Below are positions 14,901 through 27,851 of a stretch of DNA of 64,000 bases, piece after piece; position 1 is the first letter of the stretch, and the number at the start of each line of letters is the position of its first letter. Position numbers and translations under genes: made by a program. The stretch comes from Bombus terrestris (taxonomy: Eukaryota > Arthropoda > Insecta > Hymenoptera > Apidae). The stretch covers positions 1,860,001-1,924,000 of the forward strand of contig NW_025963552.1 in assembly GCF_910591885.1 (NCBI RefSeq), read 5' to 3'. The notes below the pieces were generated by a model. That model worked only from the letters and a program-made list of their open reading frames with translations. It had not been told where the DNA came from and did not search any database.

Positions 14901-17900
14901 ATCGGATGTGAGGTTGGACTAAATTTTTACGAGCGAGCGGAGCGAGCGAGCATCGATCACAATATGCAAGGTATACATATACCTTGCAATATGCATATAT
15001 ATCGTGTTAGTACCTAATTTCGTCAGCCACTTCGGACATCACATTGCCCTGTAGTATGTGGAAATAGTACTATTTATGTGAAACTATTCACAAACTGTAA
15101 ACATTTGTCAGCAGGCAATAGGATAAATACTTCCGGCTCCTCTGGCTGGTGAGAATGTTTCAATGTCCGTATGTGCCAAACCGTTAGATTGTGATACACC
15201 TTCACGCGTCTCTCGCTCGCTGCGCTCGCTCGAAAACTATAGCCTAACCTAAAACCAATCCCTCTTGCGTTAGTCATTCGATATGAAGGCGACTTATTTC
15301 GAATTTGCGAACGTGTCGGATCGGATGTGAGGTTGGACTAAATTTTTACGAGCGAGCGGAGCGAGCGAGCAACGATCACAATTTGCAAGGTATACATATA
15401 CCTTGCAATATGCATATATATCGTGTTAGTACCTAATTTTGTCAGCCACTTCGGACATCACATTGCACTGTAGTATGTCGAAATAGTACTATTTATGTGA
15501 AACTATTCACAAACTGTAAACATTTGTCAGCAGGCTATAGGATAAAGACTTCCGGCTCCTCGGGCTGGTGCGAATGTTTCAATGTCAGTATGTGCCAAAC
15601 CGTTGGACTGTGACACACCTATACGCGTCGCTCGCTCGCTGCGCTCGCTCGAAAACTATAGCGTAACCTAAAACCAATCCATCTTGCGTTCATTATTCGA
15701 TATGGTGGCGACTTATTTCGAATTTGCGAACGTGTCGGATCGGATGTGAGGTTGGACTAAATTTTTACGAGCGAGCGGAGCGAGCGAGCAACGATCACAA
15801 TTTGCAAGGTATACATATACCTTATATTGCCTTGCATATATTTCGTGTTAGTACCTAATTTTGTCAGCCACTTCGGACATCACATTGGACTGTAGTATGT
15901 GGAAATAGTACTATTTATGTGAAACTATTCACAAACTGTAAACATTTGTCAGCAGGCAATAGGATAAAGACTTCCGGCTCCTCGGGCTGGTGCGAATGTT
16001 TCAATGTCAGTATGTGCCAAACCGTTGGATTGTGACACACCTTTACGCGTCTCTCGCTCGCTGCGCTCGCTCGAAAACTATAGCGTAACCTAAAACCAAT
16101 CCATCTTGCGTTCATTATTCGATATGGTGGCGACTTATTTCGAATTTGCGAACGTGTCGGATCGGATGTGAGGTTGGACTAAATTTTTACGAGCGAGCGG
16201 AGCGAGCGAGCATCGATCACAATATGCAAGGTATACATATACCTTGCAATATGCATATATATCGTGTTAGTACCAAATTTTGTCAGCCACTTCGGACATC
16301 ACATTGCACTGTAGTATGTCGAAATAGTACTATTTATGTGAAACTATTCACAAACTGTAAACATTTGTCAGCAGGCTATAGGATAAAGACTTCCGGCTCC
16401 TCGGGCTGGTGCGAATGTTTCAATGTCAGTATGTGCCAAACCGTTGGACTGTGACACACCTTTACGCGTCGCTCGCTCGCTGCGCTCGCTCGAAAACTAT
16501 AGCGTAACCTAAAACCAATCCATCTTGCGTTCATTATTCGATATGGTGGCGACTTATTTCGAATTTGCGAACGTGTCGGATCGGATGTGAGGTTGGACTA
16601 AATTTTTACGAGCGAGCGGAGCGAGCGAGCAACGATCACAATTTGCAAGGTATACATATACCTTATATTGCCTTGCATATATTTCGTGTTAGTACCTAAT
16701 TTTGTCAGCCACTTCGGACATCACATTGCACTGTAGTATGTCGAAATAGAACTATTTATGCGAAACTATTCACAAACTGTAAACATTTGTCAGCAGGCTA
16801 TAGGATAAAGACTTCCGGCTCCTCGGGCTGGTGCGAATGTTTCAATGTCAGTATGTGCCAAACCGTTGGACTGTGACACACCTTTACGCGTCTCTCGCTC
16901 GCTGCGCTCGCTCGAAAACTATAGCGTAACCTAAAACCAATCCATCTTGCGTTCATTATTCGATATGGTGGCGACTTATTTCGAATTTGCGAACGTGTCG
17001 GATCGGATGTGAGGTTGGACTAAATTTTTACGAGCGAGCGGAGCGAGCGAGCATCGATCACAATATGCAAGGTATACATATACCTTGCAATATGCATATA
17101 TATCGTGTTAGTACCTAATTTCGTCAGCCACTTCGGACATCACATTGCCCTGTAGTATGTGGAAATAGTACTATTTATGTGAAACTATTCACAAACTGTA
17201 AACATTTGTCAGCAGGCAATAGGATAAATACTTCCGGCTCCTCTGGCTGGTGAGAATGTTTCAATGTCCGTATGTGCCAAACCGTTAGATTGTGATACAC
17301 CTTCACGCGTCTCTCGCTCGCTGCGCTCGCTCGAAAACTATAGCCTAACCTAAAACCAATCCCTCTTGCGTTAGTCATTCGATATGAAGGCGACTTATTT
17401 CGAATTTGCGAACGTGTCGGATCGGATGTGAGGTTGGACTAAATTTTTACGAGCGAGCGGAGCGAGCGAGCAACGATCACAATATGCAAGGTATACATAT
17501 ACCTTGCAATATGCATATATATCGTGTTAGTACCTAATTTTGTCAGCCACTTCGGACATCACATTGGACTGTAGTATGTGGAAATAGTACTATTTATGTG
17601 AAACTATTCACAAACTGTAAACATTTGTCAGCAGGCAATAGGATAAAGACTTCCGGCTCCTCGGGCTGGTGCGAATGTTTCAATGTCCGTATGTGCCAAA
17701 CCGTTGGACTGTGACACACCTATACGCGTCGCTCGCTCGCTGCGCTCGCTCGAAAACTATAGCGTAACCTAAAACCAATCCATCTTGCGTTCATTATTCG
17801 ATATGGTGGCGACATATTTCGAATTTGCGAACGTGTCGGATCGGATGTGAGGTTGGACTAAATTTTTACGAGCGAGCGGAGCGAGCGAACAACGATCACA

Positions 17901-18381
17901 ATTTGCAAGGTATACATATACCTTATATTGCCTTGCATATATTTCGTGTTAGTACCTAATTTTGTCAGCCACTTCGGACATCACATTGCACTGTAGTATG
18001 TCGAAATAGAACTATTTATGCGAAACTATTCACAAACTGTAAACATTTGTCAGCAGGCTATAGGATAAAGACTTCCGGCTCCTCGGGCTGGTGCGAATGT
18101 TTCAATGTCAGTATGTGCCAAACCGTTGGACTGTGACACACCTTTACGCGTCTCTCGCTCGCTGCGCTCGCTCGAAAACTATAGCGTAACCTAAAACCAA
18201 TCCATCTTGCGTTCATTATTCGATATGGTGGCGACTTATTTCGAATTTGCGAACGTGTCGGATCGGATGTGAGGTTGGACTAAATTTTTACGAGCGAGCG
18301 GAGCGAGCGAGCATCGATCACAATATGCAAGGTATACATATACCTTGCAATATGCATATATATCGTGTTAGTACCTAATTT
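8951..18381. repeat. 11-monomer higher-order repeat, 4,624 bp, two tandem copies
   Basis: Positions 8951-13757 and 13575-18381 match at a constant offset of 4,624 bp, which equals five 422-bp and six 419-bp units. Copy 1 units start at 9187, 9609, 10031, 10450, 10869, 11291, 11710, 12132, 12551, 12970 and 13392. Copy 2 units start at 13811, 14233, 14655, 15074, 15493, 15915, 16334, 16756, 17175, 17594 and 18016. The left limit is set by AAACT at 8946-8950 against AAACC in copy 2. The right limit is set by TTTCGTC at 18382 against TTTTGTC at 13758. I found one private difference: CCTTTACGCG at about 10995 against CCTATACGCG at about 15620. The near identity implies a recent tandem duplication. 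Confidence 0.92.
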
Positions 18382-21300
18382 CGTCAGCCACTTCGGACAT
18401 CACATTGCCCTGTAGTATGTGGAAATAGTACTATTTATGTGAAACTATTCACAAACTGTAAACATTTGTCAGCAGGCAATAGGATAAATACTTCCGGCTC
18501 CTCTGGCTGGTGAGAATGTTTCAATGTCCGTATGTGCCAAACCGTTAGATTGTGATACACCTTCACGCGTCTCTCGCTCGCTGCGCTCGCTCGAAAACTA
18601 TAGCCTAACCTAAAACCAATCCCTCTTGCGTTAGTCATTCGATATGAAGGCGACTTATTTCGAATTTGCGAACGTGTCGGATCGGATGTGAGGTTGGACT
18701 AAATTTTTACGAGCGAGCGGAGCGAGCGAGCAACGATCACAATTTGCAAGGTATACATATACCTTGCAATATGCATATATATCGTGTTAGTACCAAATTT
18801 TGTCAGCCACTTCGGACATCACATTGCACTGTAGTATGTCGAAATAGTACTATTTATGTGAAACTATTCACAAACTGTAAACATTTGTCAGCAGGCTATA
18901 GGATAAAGACTTCCGGCTCCTCGGGCTGGTGCGAATGTTTCAATGTCAGTATGTGCCAAACCGTTGGACTGTGACACACCTTTACGCGTCTCTCGCTCGC
19001 TGCGCTCGCTCGAAAACTATAGCGTAACCTAAAACCAATCCATCTTGCGTTCATTATTCGATATGGTGGCGACTTATTTCGAATTTGCGAACGTGTCGGA
19101 TCGGATGTGAGGTTGGACTAAATTTTTACGAGCGAGCGGAGCGAGCGAGCATCGATCACAATATGCAAGGTATACATATACCTTGCAATATGCATATATA
19201 TCGTGTTAGTACCTAATTTCGTCAGCCACTTCGGACATCACATTGCCCTGTAGTATGTGGAAATAGTACTATTTATGTGAAACTATTCACAAACTGTAAA
19301 CATTTGTCAGCAGGCAATAGGATAAATACTTCCGGCTCCTCTGGCTGGTGAGAATGTTTCAATGTCCGTATGTGCCAAACCGTTAGATTGTGATACACCT
19401 TCACGCGTCTCTCGCTCGCTGCGCTCGCTCGAAAACTATAGCCTAACCTAAAACCAATCCCTCTTGCGTTAGTCATTCGATATGAAGGCGACTTATTTCG
19501 AATTTGCGAACGTGTCGGATCGGATGTGAGGTTGGACTAAATTTTTACGAGCGAGCGGAGCGAGCGAGCAACGATCACAATTTGCAAGGTATACATATAC
19601 CTTGCAATATGCATATATATCGTGTTAGTACCTAATTTTGTCAGCCACTTCGGACATCACATTGCACTGTAGTATGTCGAAATAGTACTATTTATGTGAA
19701 ACTATTCACAAACTGTAAACATTTGTCAGCAGGCTATAGGATAAAGACTTCCGGCTCCTCGGGCTGGTGCGAATGTTTCAATGTCAGTATGTGCCAAACC
19801 GTTGGATTGTGACACACCTTTACGCGTCTCTCGCTCGCTGCGCTCGCTCGAAAACTATAGCGTAACCTAAAACCAATCCATCTTGCGTTCATTATTCGAT
19901 ATGGTGGCGACTTATTTCGAATTTGCGAACGTGTCGGATCGGATGTGAGGTTGGACTAAATTTTTACGAGCGAGCGGTGCGAGCGAGCATCGATCACAAT
20001 ATGCAAGGTATACATATACCTTGCAATATGCATATATATCGTGTTAGTACGTAATTTCGTCAGCCACTTCGGACATCACATTGCCCTGTAGTATGTGGAA
20101 ATAGTACTATTTATGTGAAACTATTCACAAACTGTAAACATTTGTCAGCAGGCAATATGATAAAGACATCCGGCTCCTCGGCCTGGTGCGAATGTTTCAA
20201 TGTCAGTATGTGCCAAACCGTTGGATTGTGACACACCTTTACGCGTCTCTCGCTCGCTGCGCTCGCTCGAAAGCTGTAGCCTAACTTAAAACTAATCCAT
20301 CTTGCGTTCATTATTCGATATGGTGGCGACTTATTTCGAATTTGCGAACGTGTCGGATCGGATGTGAGGTTGGACTAAATTTTTACGAGCGAGCGGAGCG
20401 AGCGAGCAACGATCACAATTTGCAAGGTATACATATACCTTATATTGCCTTGCATATATTTCGTGTTAGTACCTAATTTTGTCAGCCACTTCGGACATCA
20501 CATTGGACTGTAGTATGTGGAAATAGTACTATTTATGTGAAACTATTCACAAACTGTAAACATTTGTCAGCAGGCAATAGGATAAAGACTTCCGGCTCCT
20601 CGGGCTGGTGCGAATGTTTCAATGTCCGTATGTGCCAAACCGTTGGATTGTGACACACCTTTACGCGTCTCTCGTTCGCTGCGCTCGCTCGAAAACTATA
20701 GCCTAACCTAAAACCAATCCATCTTGCGTTCATTATTCGATATGGTGGCGACTTATTTCGAATTTGCGAACGTGTCGGATCGGATGTGAGGTTGGACTAA
20801 ATTTTTACGAGCGACCGGAGCGAGCGAGCAACGATCACAATTTGCAAGGTATACATATACCTTATATTGCCTTGCATATATTTCGTGTTAGTACCTAATT
20901 TTGTCAGCCACTTCGGACATCACATTGGACTGTAGTATGCGGAAATAGTACTATTTATGTGAAACTATTCACAAACTGTAAACATTTGTCAGCAGGCAAT
21001 AGGATAAAGACTTCCGGCTCCTCGGGCTGGTGCGAATGTTTCAATGTCAGTATGTGCCAAACCGTTGGACTGTGACACACCTTTACGCGTCTCTCGCTCG
21101 CTGCGCTCGCTCGAAAACTATAGCGTAACCTAAAACCAATCCATCTTGCGTTCATTATTCGATATGGTGGCGACTTATTTCGAATTTGCGAACGTGTCGG
21201 ATCGGATGTGAGGTTGGACTAAATTTTTACGAGCGAGCGGAGCGAGCGAGCATCGATCACAATATGCAAGGTATACATATACCTTGCAATATGCATATAT

Positions 21301-24300
21301 ATCGTGTTAGTACCTAATTTCGTCAGCAACTTCGGACATCACATTGCCCTGTAGTATGTGGAAATAGTACTATTTATGTGAAACTATTCACAAACTGTAA
21401 ACATTTGTCAGCAGGCAATATGATAAAGACATCCGGCTCCTCGGGCTGGTGCGAATGGTTCAATGTCAGTATGTGCCAAACCGTTGGATTGTGACACACC
21501 TTTACGCGTCTCTCGCTCGCTGCGCTCGCTCGAAAGCTGTAGCCTAACCTAAACCCAATCCATCTTGCGTTAGTCATTCGATATGAAGGCAACTTATTTC
21601 GAATTTGCGAACGTGTCGGATCGTATGTGAGGTTGGACTAAATTTTTACGAGCGAGCGGAGCGAGCGAGCAACGATCACAATTTGCAAGGTATACATATA
21701 CCTTATATTGCCTTGCATATATTTCGTGTTAGTACCTAATTTTGTCAGCCACTTCGGACATCACATTGGACTGTAGTATGTGGAAATAGTACTATTTATG
21801 TGAAACTATTCACAAACTGTAAACATTTGTCAGCAGGCAATAGGATAAAGACTTCCGGCTCCTCGGGCTGGTGCGAATGTTTCAATGTCCGTATGTGCCA
21901 AACCGTTGGATTGTGACACACCTTTACGCGTCTCTCGTTCGCTGCGCTCGCTCGAAAACTATAGCCTAACCTAAAACCAATCCATCTTGCGTTCATTATT
22001 CGATATGGTGGCGACTTATTTCGAATTTGCGAACGTGTCGGATCGGATGTGAGGTTGGACTAAATTTTTACGAGCGACCGGAGCTAGCGAGCAACGATCA
22101 CAATTTGCAAGGTATACATATACCTTATATTGCCTTGCATATATTTCGTGTTAGTACCTAATTTTGTCAGCCACTTCGGACATCACATTGGACTGTAGTA
22201 TGCGGAAATAGTACTATTTATGTGAAACTATTCACAAACTGTAAACATTTGTCAGCAGGCAATAGGATAAAGACATCCGGCTCCTCGGGCTGGTGCGAAT
22301 GTTTCAATGTCAGTATGTGCCAAACCGTTGGACTGTGACACACCTTTACGCGTCTCTCGCTCGCTGCGCTCGCTCGAAAACTATAGCGTAACCTAAAACC
22401 AATCCATCTTGCGTTCATTATTCGATATGGTGGCGACTTATTTCGAATTTGCGAACGTGTCGGATCGGATGTGAGGTTGGACTAAATTTTTACGAGCGAG
22501 CGGAGCGAGCGAGCATCGATCACAATATGCAAGGTATACATATACCTTGCAATATGCATATATATCGTGTTAGTACCTAATTTCGTCAGCCACTTCGGAC
22601 ATCACATTGCCCTGTAGTATGTGGAAATAGTACTATTTATGTGAAACTATTCACAAACTGTAAACATTTGTCAGCAGGCAATATGATAAAGACATCCGGC
22701 TCATCGGGCTGGTGCGAATGGTTCAATGTCAGTATGTGCCAAACCGTTGGATTGTGACACACCTTTACGCGTCTCTCGCTCGCTGCGCTCGCTCGAAAGC
22801 TGTAGCCTAACCTAAAACTAATCCATCTTGCGTTCATTATTCGATATGGTGGCGACTTATTTCGAATTTGCGAACGTGTCGGATCGGATGTGAGGTTGGA
22901 CTAAATTTTTACGAGCGAGCGGAGCGAGCGAGCATCGATCACAATATGCAAGGTATACATATACCTTGCAATATGCATATATATCGTGTTAGTACCTAAT
23001 TTTGTCAGCCACTTCGGACATCACATTGGACTGTCGTATGTGGAAATAGTACTGTTTATGTGAAACTATTCACAAACTGTAAACATTTGTCAGCAGGCAA
23101 TATGATAAAGACATCCGGCTCCTCGGGCTGGTGCGAATGTTTCAATGTCAGTATGTGCCAAACCGTTGGATTGTGACACACCTTTACGCGTCTCTCGCTC
23201 GCTGCGCTCGCTCGAAAGCTGTAGCCTAACCTAAACCCAATCCATCTTGCGTTAGTCATTCGATATGAAGGCAACTTATTTCGAATTTGCGAACGTGTCG
23301 GATCGTATGTGAGGTTGGACTAAATTTTTACGAGCGAGCGGAGCGAGCGAGCAACGATCACAATTTGCAAGGTATACATATACCTTATATTGCCTTGCAT
23401 ATATTTCGTGTTAGTACCTAATTTTGTCAGCCACTTCGGACATCACATTGGACTGTAGTATGTGGAAATAGTACTATTTATGTGAAACTATTCACAAACT
23501 GTAAACATTTGTCAGCAGGCAATAGGATAAAGACTTCCGGCTCCTCGGGCTGGTGCGAATGTTTCAATGTCCGTATGTGCCAAACCGTTGGATTGTGACA
23601 CACTTTTACGCGTCTCTCGTTCGCTGCGCTCGCTCGAAAACTATAGCGTAACCTAAAACCAATCCATCTTGCGTTCATTATTCGATATGGTGGCGACATA
23701 TTTCGAATTTGCGAACGTGTCGGATCGGATGTGAGGTTGGACTAAATTTTTACGAGCGAGCGGAGCGAGCGAGCAACGATCACAATTTGCAAGGTATACA
23801 TATACCTTATATTGCCTTGCATATATTTCGTGTTAGTACCTAATTTTGTCAGCCACTTCGGACATCACATTGGACTGTAGTATGTGGAAATAGTACTATT
23901 TATGTGAAACTATTCACAAACTGTAAACATTTGTCAGCAGGCAATAGGATAAAGACTTCCGGCTCCTCGGGCTGGTGCGAATGTTTCAATGTCCGTATGT
24001 GCCAAACCGTTGGATTGTGACACACCTTTACGCGTCTCTCGTTCGCTGCGCTCGCTCGAAAACTATAGCCTAACCTAAAACCAATCCATCTTGCGTTCAT
24101 TATTCGATATGGTGGCGACTTATTTCGAATTTGCGAACGTGTCGGATCGGATGTGAGGTTGGACTAAATTTTTACGAGCGACCGGAGCTAGCGAGCAACG
24201 ATCACAATTTGCAAGGTATACATATACCTTATATTGCCTTGCATATATTTCGTGTTAGTACCTAATTTTGTCAGCCACTTCGGACATCACATTGGACTGT

Positions 24301-27300
24301 AGTATGCGGAAATAGTACTATTTATGTGAAACTATTCACAAACTGTAAACATTTGTCAGCAGGCAATAGGATAAAGACATCCGGCTCCTCGGGCTGGTGC
24401 GAATGTTTCAATGTCAGTATGTGCCAAACCGTTGGACTGTGACACACCTTTACGCGTCTCTCGCTCGCTGCGCTCGCTCGAAAACTATAGCGTAACCTAA
24501 AACCAATCCATCTTGCGTTCATTATTCGATATGGTGGCGACTTATTTCGAATTTGCGAACGTGTCGGATCGGATGTGAGGTTGGACTAAATTTTTACGAG
24601 CGAGCGGAGCGAGCGAGCATCGATCACAATATGCAAGGTATACATATACCTTGCAATATGCATATATATCGTGTTAGTACCTAATTTCGTCAGCCACTTC
24701 GGACATCACATTGCACTGTAGTATGTCGAAATAGAACTATTTATGCGAAACTATTCACAAACTGTAAACATTTGTCAGCAGGCTATAGGATAAAGACTTC
24801 CGGCTCCTCGGGCTGGTGCGAATGTTTCAATGTCAGTATGTGCCAAACCGTTGGACTGTGACACACCTTTACGCGTCTCTCGCTCGCTGCGCTCGCTCGA
24901 AAACTATAGCGTAACCTAAAACCAATCCATCTTGCGTTCATTATTCGATATGGTGGCGACTTATTTCGAATTTGCGAACGTGTCGGATCGGATGTGAGGT
25001 TGGACTAAATTTTTACGAGCGAGCGGAGCGAGCGAGCAACGATCACAATTTGCAAGGTATACATATATCTTGCAATATGCATATATATCGTGTTAGTACC
25101 TAATTTTGTCAGCCACTTCGGACATCACATTGCACTGTAGTATGTCGAAATAGTACTATTTATGTGAAACTATTCACAAACTGTAAACATTTGTCAGCAG
25201 GCAATATGATAAAGACATCCGGCTTCTCGGCCTGGTGCGAATGTTTCAATGTCAGTATGTGCCAAACCGTTGGATTGTGACACACCTTTACGCGTCTCTC
25301 GCTCGCTGCGCTCGCTCGAAAGCTGTAGCCTAACCTAAAACTAATCCATCTTGCGTTCATTATTCGATATGGTGGCGACATATTTCGAATTTGCGAACGT
25401 GTCGGATCGGATGTGAGGTTGGACTAAATTTTTACGAGCGAGCGGAGCGAGCGAGCAACGATCACAATTTGCAAGGTATACATATACCTTATATTGCCTT
25501 GCATATATTTCGTGTTAGTACCTAATTTTGTCAGCCACTTCGGACATCACATTGGACTGTAGTATGTGGAAATAGTACTATTTATGTGAAACTCTTCACA
25601 AACTGTAAACATTTGTCAGCAGGCAATAGGATAAAGACTTCCGGCTCCTCGGGCTGGTGCGAATGTTTCAATGTCCGTATGTGCCAAACCGTTGGATTGT
25701 GACACACCTTTACGCGTCTCTCGTTCGCTGCGCTCGCTCGAAAACTATAGCCTAACCTAAAACCAATCCATCTTGCGTTCATTATTCGATATGGTGGCGA
25801 CTTATTTCGAATTTGCGAACGTGTCGGATCGGATGTGAGGTTGGACTAAATTTTTACGAGCGAGCGGAGCGAGCGAGCAACGATCACAATTTGCAAGGTA
25901 TACATATACCTTATATTGCCTTGCATATATTTCGTGTTAGTACCTAATTTTGTCTGCCACTTCGGACATCACATTGGACTGTAGTATGTGGAAATAGTAC
26001 TATTTATGTGAAACTATTCACAAACTGTAAACATTTGTCAGCAGGCAATAGGATAAAGACTTCCGGCTCCTCGGGCTGGTGCGAATGTTTCAATGTCCGT
26101 ATGTGCCAAACCGTTGGATTGTGACACACCTTTACGCGTCTCTCGTTCGCTGCGCTCGCTCGAAAACTATAGCGTAACCTAAAACCAATCCATCTTGCGT
26201 TCATTATTCGATATGGTGGCGACTTATTTCGAATTTGCGAACGTGTCGGATCGGATGTGAGGTTGGACTAAATTTTTACGAGCGACCGGAGCGAGCGAGC
26301 AACGATCACAATTTGCAAGGTATACATATACCTTATATTGCCTTGCATATATTTCGTGTTAGTACCTAATTTTGTCAGCCACTTCGGACATCACATTGGA
26401 CTGTAGTATGTGGAAATAGTACTATTTATGTGAAACTATTCACAAACTGTAAACATTTGTCAGCAGGCAATAGGATAAAGACTTCCGGCTCCTCGGGCTG
26501 GTGCGAATGTTTCAATGTCAGTATGTGCCAAACCGTTGGACTGTGACACACCTTTACGCGTCTCTCGCTCGCTGCGCTCGCTCGAAAACTATAGCGTAAC
26601 CTAAAACCAATCCATCTTGCGTTCATTATTCGATATGGTGGCGACTTATTTCGAATTTGCGAACGTGTCGGATCGGATGTGAGGTTGGACTAAATTTTTA
26701 CGAGCGAGCGGAGCGAGCGAGCAACGATCACAATTCGCAAGGTATACATATACCTTGCAATATGCATATATATCGTGTTAGTACCTAATTTTGTTAGCCA
26801 CTTCGGACATCACATTGGACTGTAGTATGTGGAAATAGTACTATTTATGTGAAACTATTCACAAACTGTAAACATTTGTCAGCAGGCAATAGGATAAATA
26901 CTTCCGGCTCCTCTGGCTGGTGCGAATGTTTCAATGTCCGTATGTGCCAAACCGTTGGATTGTGATACACCTTCACGCGTCTCTCGCTCGCTGCGCTCGC
27001 TCGGAAACTATAGCCTAACCTAAAACCAATCCCTCTTGCGTTAGTCATTCGATATGAAGGCGACTTATTTCGAATTTGCGAACGTGTCGGATCGGATGTG
27101 AGGTTGGACTAAATTTTTACGAGCGAGCGGAGCGAGCGAGCAACGATCACAATTTGCAAGGTATACATATACCTTGCAATATGCATATATATCCTGTTAG
27201 TACCTAATTTTGTCAGCCACTTCGGACATCACATTGCACTGTAGTATGTCGAAATAGTACTATTTATGTGAAACTATTCACAAACTGTAAACATTTGTCA

Positions 27301-27851
27301 GCAGGCTATAGGATAAAGACTTCCGGCTCCTCGGGCTGGTGCGAATGTTTCAATGTCAGTATGTGCCAAACCGTTGGATTGTGACACACCTTTACGCGTC
27401 TCTCGCTCGCTGCGCTCGCTCGAAAACTATAGCGTAACCTAAAACCAATCCATCTTGCGTTCATTATTCGATATGGTGGCGACTTATTTCAAATTTGCGA
27501 ACGTGTCGGATCGGATGTGAGGTTGGACTAAATTTTTACGAGCGAGCGGTGCGAGCGAGCATCGATCGCAATATGCAAGGTATACATATACCTTGCAATA
27601 TGCATATATATCGTGTTAGTACCTAATTTCGTCAGCCACTTCGGACATCACATTGCCCTGTAGTATGTGGAAATAGTACTATTTATGTGAAACTATTCAC
27701 AAACTGTAAACATTTGTCAGCAGGCAATATGATAAAGACATCCGGCTCCTCGGGCTGGTGCGAATGTTTCAATGTCAGTATGTGCCAAACCGTTGGATTG
27801 TGACACACCTTTACGCGTCTCTCGCTCGCTGCGCTCGCTCGAAAGCTGTAG
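18382..27851. repeat. Mixed section with 1,263-bp trimer and 2,104-bp pentamer duplications
   Basis: Units start at 18435, 18854, 19273, 19692, 20111, 20533, 20955, 21374, 21796, 22218, 22637, 23056, 23478, 23900, 24322, 24741, 25160, 25582, 26004, 26426, 26845, 27264 and 27683. The 20533-20955 pair recurs at 21796-22218 (offset 1,263), sharing GTATGCGG at 20937 and 22200 and the GCGACCGG arm. The 21796-22218 pair recurs at 23900-24322 (offset 2,104), sharing the additional private GAGCTAGCGAG at about 22082 and 24186. The segment 26426-27000 recurs at 32310-32884 (offset 5,884), sharing CAATTCGCAAGG (26732, 32616) and TTTTGTTAGCC. Confidence 0.85.

Noticed and set aside
2708..18974. 102-residue plus-strand protein in eight copies
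   Set aside because: It needs a TTG start and is open only where one base change removes a TAA in the AT-rich region. It shows no recognisable domain.
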